Below the pieces are notes generated by a model. The model was not told the origin of the DNA and searched no databases. It was given only the letters and a program-made list of their open reading frames with translations. This document shows positions 60,971 through 64,000 of a stretch of DNA of 64,000 nucleotides, in pieces (positions within the stretch are counted from its first letter, which is position 1; the number at the start of each line of letters is the position of its first letter). Source of the DNA: Saprospiraceae bacterium (GTDB taxonomy: Bacteria > Bacteroidota > Bacteroidia > Chitinophagales > Saprospiraceae). The position numbers and the translations under genes were made by a program. The stretch spans positions 62,001-126,000 of the forward strand of contig JADJPZ010000004.1 of assembly GCA_016713025.1 (NCBI GenBank). Reading direction: 5' to 3'.

Positions 60971-61005
60971 AGGTCAGGGAGCTTCGGAACTTCCTGGCCT
61001 TTTTT
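60971..61005 (+). terminator. Intrinsic terminator of the giant adhesin gene
   Basis: AGGTCAGGGAG pairs with CTTCCTGGCCT (11 pairs, two G-U) around a loop containing CTTCGG, followed by six T. It lies 74 bases after the stop codon and also faces the end of the decayed endonuclease copy on the other strand. Confidence 0.85.
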
Positions 61006-62019
61006 AATTTATTAAAATTTCTAAAGCTTTAAATTTTTGGGTACCAAATGAGAAATTTATTAACCAAATCCCCTTTCCCAATCTCCATGTCATCAAACTT
61101 GAATAAACCAAATGATGTGACTCGATGAGTTTTCCTGACTGATCAGAAATCTTCATAATGACTAGTCCTTTGTAATCCTAAATATCGATGTAAAAAGTCC
61201 TTTTAAAGGATTGGGATAGATATTGACAGTGTAGGTTTTTTCCAGTAAAGCTGGAAAAGTATTGCAATAACATCGTTCAACGAGTGATGGGTCAAAAACA
61301 AATGGATTTACATTGGATTGGATGCGGGCGATGGTCATGGATCGTTTGATTTCTGTGGAGTCTGCTTTGTCCGATCGATGCCAACGGCAGAGATCGGGGA
61401 GCATAGAAGTGAAAAAGGTTTTGCTCTTTTTATCAGCTTCAGATTGGTAGAAAGTGTAAAAGTAAAATATAGACCTGGCAATGTCTCCTTTTTGAAATTC
61501 AATCGGTTCAAAAGCATTAGATTTGGATTCAGAGTACTGGTGAATTTGTGTTCTGGGTATTGTAGTCAAAACTTTGTCTTTATGGATCCAGTATTTGGTT
61601 TGATCATCAGGAATATCTGCAAATGGGGTATTTCGTCGAAGTGTATTGATGCTGGCTTTGGTAGGAACCAGGTGATGCAGATCACCTAGTGCCGGAAGCG
61701 ATGCTGCTCCAAATGACCTGGGAAATAAGTGTTCGGTTTGGATGCCCAGTTTAGCTGTCAGAGACAAGACTTTGCGTTTGTCGGTGATTGGGATTTTGTA
61801 CCCGGAATAAAAACATTCTATGGAATCTTGTTCCAGGAATATTTCGGTATAGAGTTTGGTCCTGGCTTCGTCGTATTTTAGGATATTTTTGGGGGTGTAG
61901 TATCTTTTTAGTTCGGTGATTAGGGAATCTTCTTTTAGGCCGGGGAAGATGATTTCCTGGCAATTTAAGGGGAAGGAAGAGAATAAGATTAAGGTTGAGA
62001 ATAGAAATTTGAGTTTCAT
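61004..62019 (-). pseudogene. Secreted endonuclease I, copy 2, with broken T9SS tail
   Basis: ATG 62019 begins a signal peptide (KLKFLFSTLILFSSFPLNCQ); the nuclease core keeps EHLFPRS and GDLHHLVPTKASINTLRRN. After VNIYPNPLKGLF the frame shifts and ends at 61162. Another frame continues with YIDI, an in-frame stop, DYKGLVIMKISDQSGKLIES and onward to 61004, matching the sorting tail of copy 1 (23442-24458). The nuclease domain is probably intact, but export through the T9SS would fail. Upstream start candidates as far as 62166 add sequence that looks like intergenic repeat, so 62019 is preferred. Confidence 0.8.
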
Positions 62020-62181
62020 TTTAATTAGTTTCGATGATTTAAATGATTTGTATTCCAATTGATTTTTGCCTCGTGCCGGCAGGGCAGATACTTTTTGCAT
62101 TGCCAAAAAAGTATCCAAAAACGCTAGTTCAAAAAAAGGCGATTGCGAAGCATCGTTCATTCCCAAATCAAAATGCTTTTT

Positions 62182-62273
62182 CTATCGCACATTGTGAGGA
62201 TTTTATGTGATATTGTGCCAAATGCGATAGACGCACTTTTGATTCTTCACTCACTATCGCTTGTTTTTTGAAC
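62182..62273. repeat. Dispersed repeat with CTATCGC/GCGATAG motifs, short form
   Basis: CTATCGCA at 62182-62189, TGCGATAG at 62223-62230 followed by ACGCACTT, and CTATCGC at 62254-62260 followed by TTGTTTTTTGAAC. It matches the long form at 31523-32235 but lacks the 64-bp array, and its paired motifs have changed together (A/T to G/C). Confidence 0.55.
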
Positions 62274-62403
62274 AGTAAGAAGTATCCTACAATAAGAGCG
62301 CTACTGAAGTAGAGAGCTAAAGCAGCTGCTCTGGACACACACCTTTCTGTATGCGAAAAAAATTAACCAAAACTCAATCAATGATGTGAAACAATTTAAT
62401 GGT

Positions 62404-62463
62404 GGTTCACTAAAAGTGGCCGCTGCCAGGGCAGCGACCACATAACCCAAAACAATGTGAACC
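62404..62463. repeat. Nested inverted repeat after the truncated ATPase
   Basis: GGTTCAC (62404-62410) pairs with GTGAACC (62457-62463) and encloses a 12-bp stem with one mismatch (GTGGCCGCTGCC and its partner). It takes the place of the terminator found in the left element. Confidence 0.55.
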
Positions 62464-62470
62464 ATGCATC

Positions 62471-62986
62471 TTATTTTCTTTTATCGGTAGATGTGGATTT
62501 GTATTCTATCCAATTGCACATCTCACGCAGGCGGCTCCGTACGCGTTCGCCGTAACATTTTTCTATATGTGGCGCAGAAAGATTGCTGGTGAAATGTGTC
62601 AACACTTTGCGATTGATGAAAAGCTCGTAACGCATCAGGATGATCTGGCCAAGGACATTGGTAGTGGTGCCGTAATGTTTGACTTCGTCCTCTGCACCAA
62701 GATCATCAAAACAATACGACTGTTGGATCGTATTCCTGTCAATATAGTCTACATAATTGCGCCCGTACAGCATGAGTACATTGGAACCTTGTTCCATATA
62801 TTCCAAAGAAAGTTGCTGACATGACTTTATTTTAAATCTTTCGTTCAGGTCCATCAATCTTCTCAAAAGCTTTATATGTACGGTTTTTCCAACACCTGTT
62901 TTTCCGGAAAGAAAAAGGCCTTTATTGAGATCAATGGAAATCAAGTTTAACAAGATGACCAAAAAAACGATATGAAATTCTGACAT
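62471..62986 (-). pseudogene. Truncated DnaC-like ATPase, copy 2
   Basis: From SIDLNKGLFLSGKTGVGKT onward it is a close relative of the ATPase at 24592-25296 (Walker A, YCFDDLG, GERVRSRLREMC all present), but the N-terminal 80 residues are missing and replaced by unrelated codons (MSEFHIVFLVILLNLI). The deletion also removed the initiator-like and excisionase-like genes present in the left element. It may still be translated, but it has lost the domain that would contact the initiator or helicase. Confidence 0.8.
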
Positions 62987-63538
62987 TTATCAATATTCAC
63001 CTATCAAAACAGAATAACATTTTGTGAATATTTCTATTTTTCTTGGTGATATTGGAAACCTTTCGATCGCCGCCCCCTAGTGCGAGTGTCCCGTGTAGTT
63101 TTTTGTCTTTTTCTAAAATTTTTAATTTTTTGCTGTAGTTAAGTAGTATGTAGTATATAGTAGTATATGTCTTTATTTGGTACTGCGACGAGTTTTCGAC
63201 GAGTTCTCATTACGGTACGCACCTGACTGCGAATCAGTACGCACCTGACCGTAAAAAGAACTCCATATCCTATTTTGAGAACTCATCGTGGACTGCTGTT
63301 TTGGTATCAAAATATGGCAAAATGTGTGATTGGAATTTTGCTCAAAATATTAACTTTTTTGGCATCATTTTTAGCGGTTTAAAAAGGCAAAAATAAATTT
63401 TGCGGTACGCTCAAAATGGTTTAAATTGTATGAAATTACATGTTCCCAGAGATTCCCCTAATTACATATAAAGATATGTTTTATTTATAATCAATTGAAT
63501 AAAAGTGATATATAGAGAAAATCTTATTTTGCGGCCGA
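62987..63538. other. Non-coding control region of the right element copy
   Basis: Shares landmarks with 26457-27386: CGCCGCCCC at 63068-63076, TGCGAG and TCCCG, a T-tract, TA-rich repeats, and TACTGCGACGAGTT. It then has CGACGAGTT at 63186 and 63197 (11 apart), GTACGCACCTGAC at 63215 and 63237 (22 apart), and GAGTTCTCA/TGAGAACTC at 63201 and 63276. AATATTCAC at 62992 faces GTGAATATT at 63024. Sequence of the repeats differs from the left copy although their order is kept. Confidence 0.45.
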
Positions 63539-63614
63539 CCCGTCCAGTCCGCAAAACATAACGCCAAATAGAAGTAAAATTCTGTTTGGCGTTTGTTTTT
63601 CAAGGAGTTATGAA
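63539..63614 (+). repeat. 76-bp perfect direct repeat, right copy (att-like)
   Basis: Identical to 27387-27462. Here the terminal ATGAA continues into a 25-codon frame (MKGTNSKSHQIIYELFATKM and a few more), whereas in the left copy it continues for only 12 codons. No integrase follows in the visible sequence. Confidence 0.75.
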
Positions 63615-64000
63615 AGGAACAAACTCTAAATCTCACCAAATTATATATGAATTATTTGCTACCAAAATGAGACCAAGTACTAGTTAAAATGTAATGATAG
63701 ATAGCGAATGATCAAGTTTATACAAAATATAGGGGAATACTTCTCATCCAATTACTTTGATGAAGCCTTTACGTCCAAGGTACCATGATCATCCGGGTTT
63801 ACCAAAAATTAGATGTACACTCCGTCATAGAGGCTATTTCAAAGGTGTTTTCGAAGAAATAAATGCAATGCCAATAAAACCCCAAATTGTGGGGAAAGAA
63901 AATCATGATAGTTTAGAATATAAGTTTTAAATAAGAAATCTTTATTCTTTAATCATTTTGCCAAATACTCGGCATTACTCACGAATTATAACGGGATACT
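63615..64000. other. Right-hand end of the window, no gene seen
   Basis: Apart from the short 25-codon frame that starts in the 76-bp repeat, there is no credible coding sequence. CCCCAAATTGTGGGG near 63880 is a small hairpin. The integrase expected by analogy with the left element is absent or lies beyond the window. Confidence 0.4.

Overview
The window looks like part of a low-GC genome of the Bacteroidota, most likely a Saprospiria/Saprospiraceae-type organism (inference). Supporting signs are secreted proteins with type 9 secretion (T9SS) C-terminal sorting domains, giant surface proteins built from SprB-like and SdrD_B repeats, a CusA-TolC fusion typical of this phylum, an RteC protein, a Bacteroidota-type tyrosine recombinase, and promoters that fit the TTG-N19-TAnnTTTG pattern. 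No rRNA, tRNA or CRISPR array was recognised.

Region 1 (1-23.4 kb) is a metal-resistance island, nearly all on the + strand. It holds a TolC-like protein (cut by the window edge), two adaptor proteins with Cys/Met metal-binding motifs, a CopA copper ATPase, DUF6122 and PepSY membrane proteins, a broken DUF6660 gene, a CusA-TolC fusion with its CzcB-like adaptor, a His-rich metal-binding lipoprotein and a dodecin. A compact three-gene operon follows (di-heme DUF1111 lipoprotein, Rieske protein, porin). Then comes a Zn/Cd-type block: an ICMT-like methyltransferase, a Fur-family regulator, a TonB receptor, a second copy of the methyltransferase and a ZntA-like ATPase. The methyltransferase plus the start of the ATPase is duplicated around the Fur/TonB pair.

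Region 2 (23.4-32.3 kb) is a mobile element and its neighbourhood. On the - strand it has a secreted endonuclease I, a DnaC-like helicase-loader ATPase, a winged-helix initiator-like protein and an excisionase-like HTH protein. Next is a 1.5 kb non-coding control region with dyads, a 76-bp repeat and a cluster of TGCGACA sites, then a frameshifted integrase, RteC and an IS256-family insertion. A 64-bp tandem repeat array ends the region.

Region 3 (32.6-36 kb) carries regulators: a LuxR-type protein with a degenerate receiver, a membrane TPR/LuxR-type regulator (frameshifted) and a LytTR protein. Region 4 (36.8-60.9 kb) encodes cell-surface proteins: two related beta-propeller-like secreted proteins, a very large gene broken into four frames, and an intact 3259-residue adhesin with ten SdrD_B domains and a T9SS tail. 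Three of these proteins share an unusual Cys-containing C-terminal module.

Region 5 (61-64 kb) is a decayed second copy of the region 2 element: endonuclease I with a broken tail, a truncated ATPase, the control region, and a perfect copy of the 76-bp repeat. The two 76-bp repeats bracket about 36 kb that contains the regulators and adhesins. Frameshifts are frequent across the window, several in A-runs, so some 'pseudogenes' may be sequencing errors. All family assignments were made by eye without database searches.
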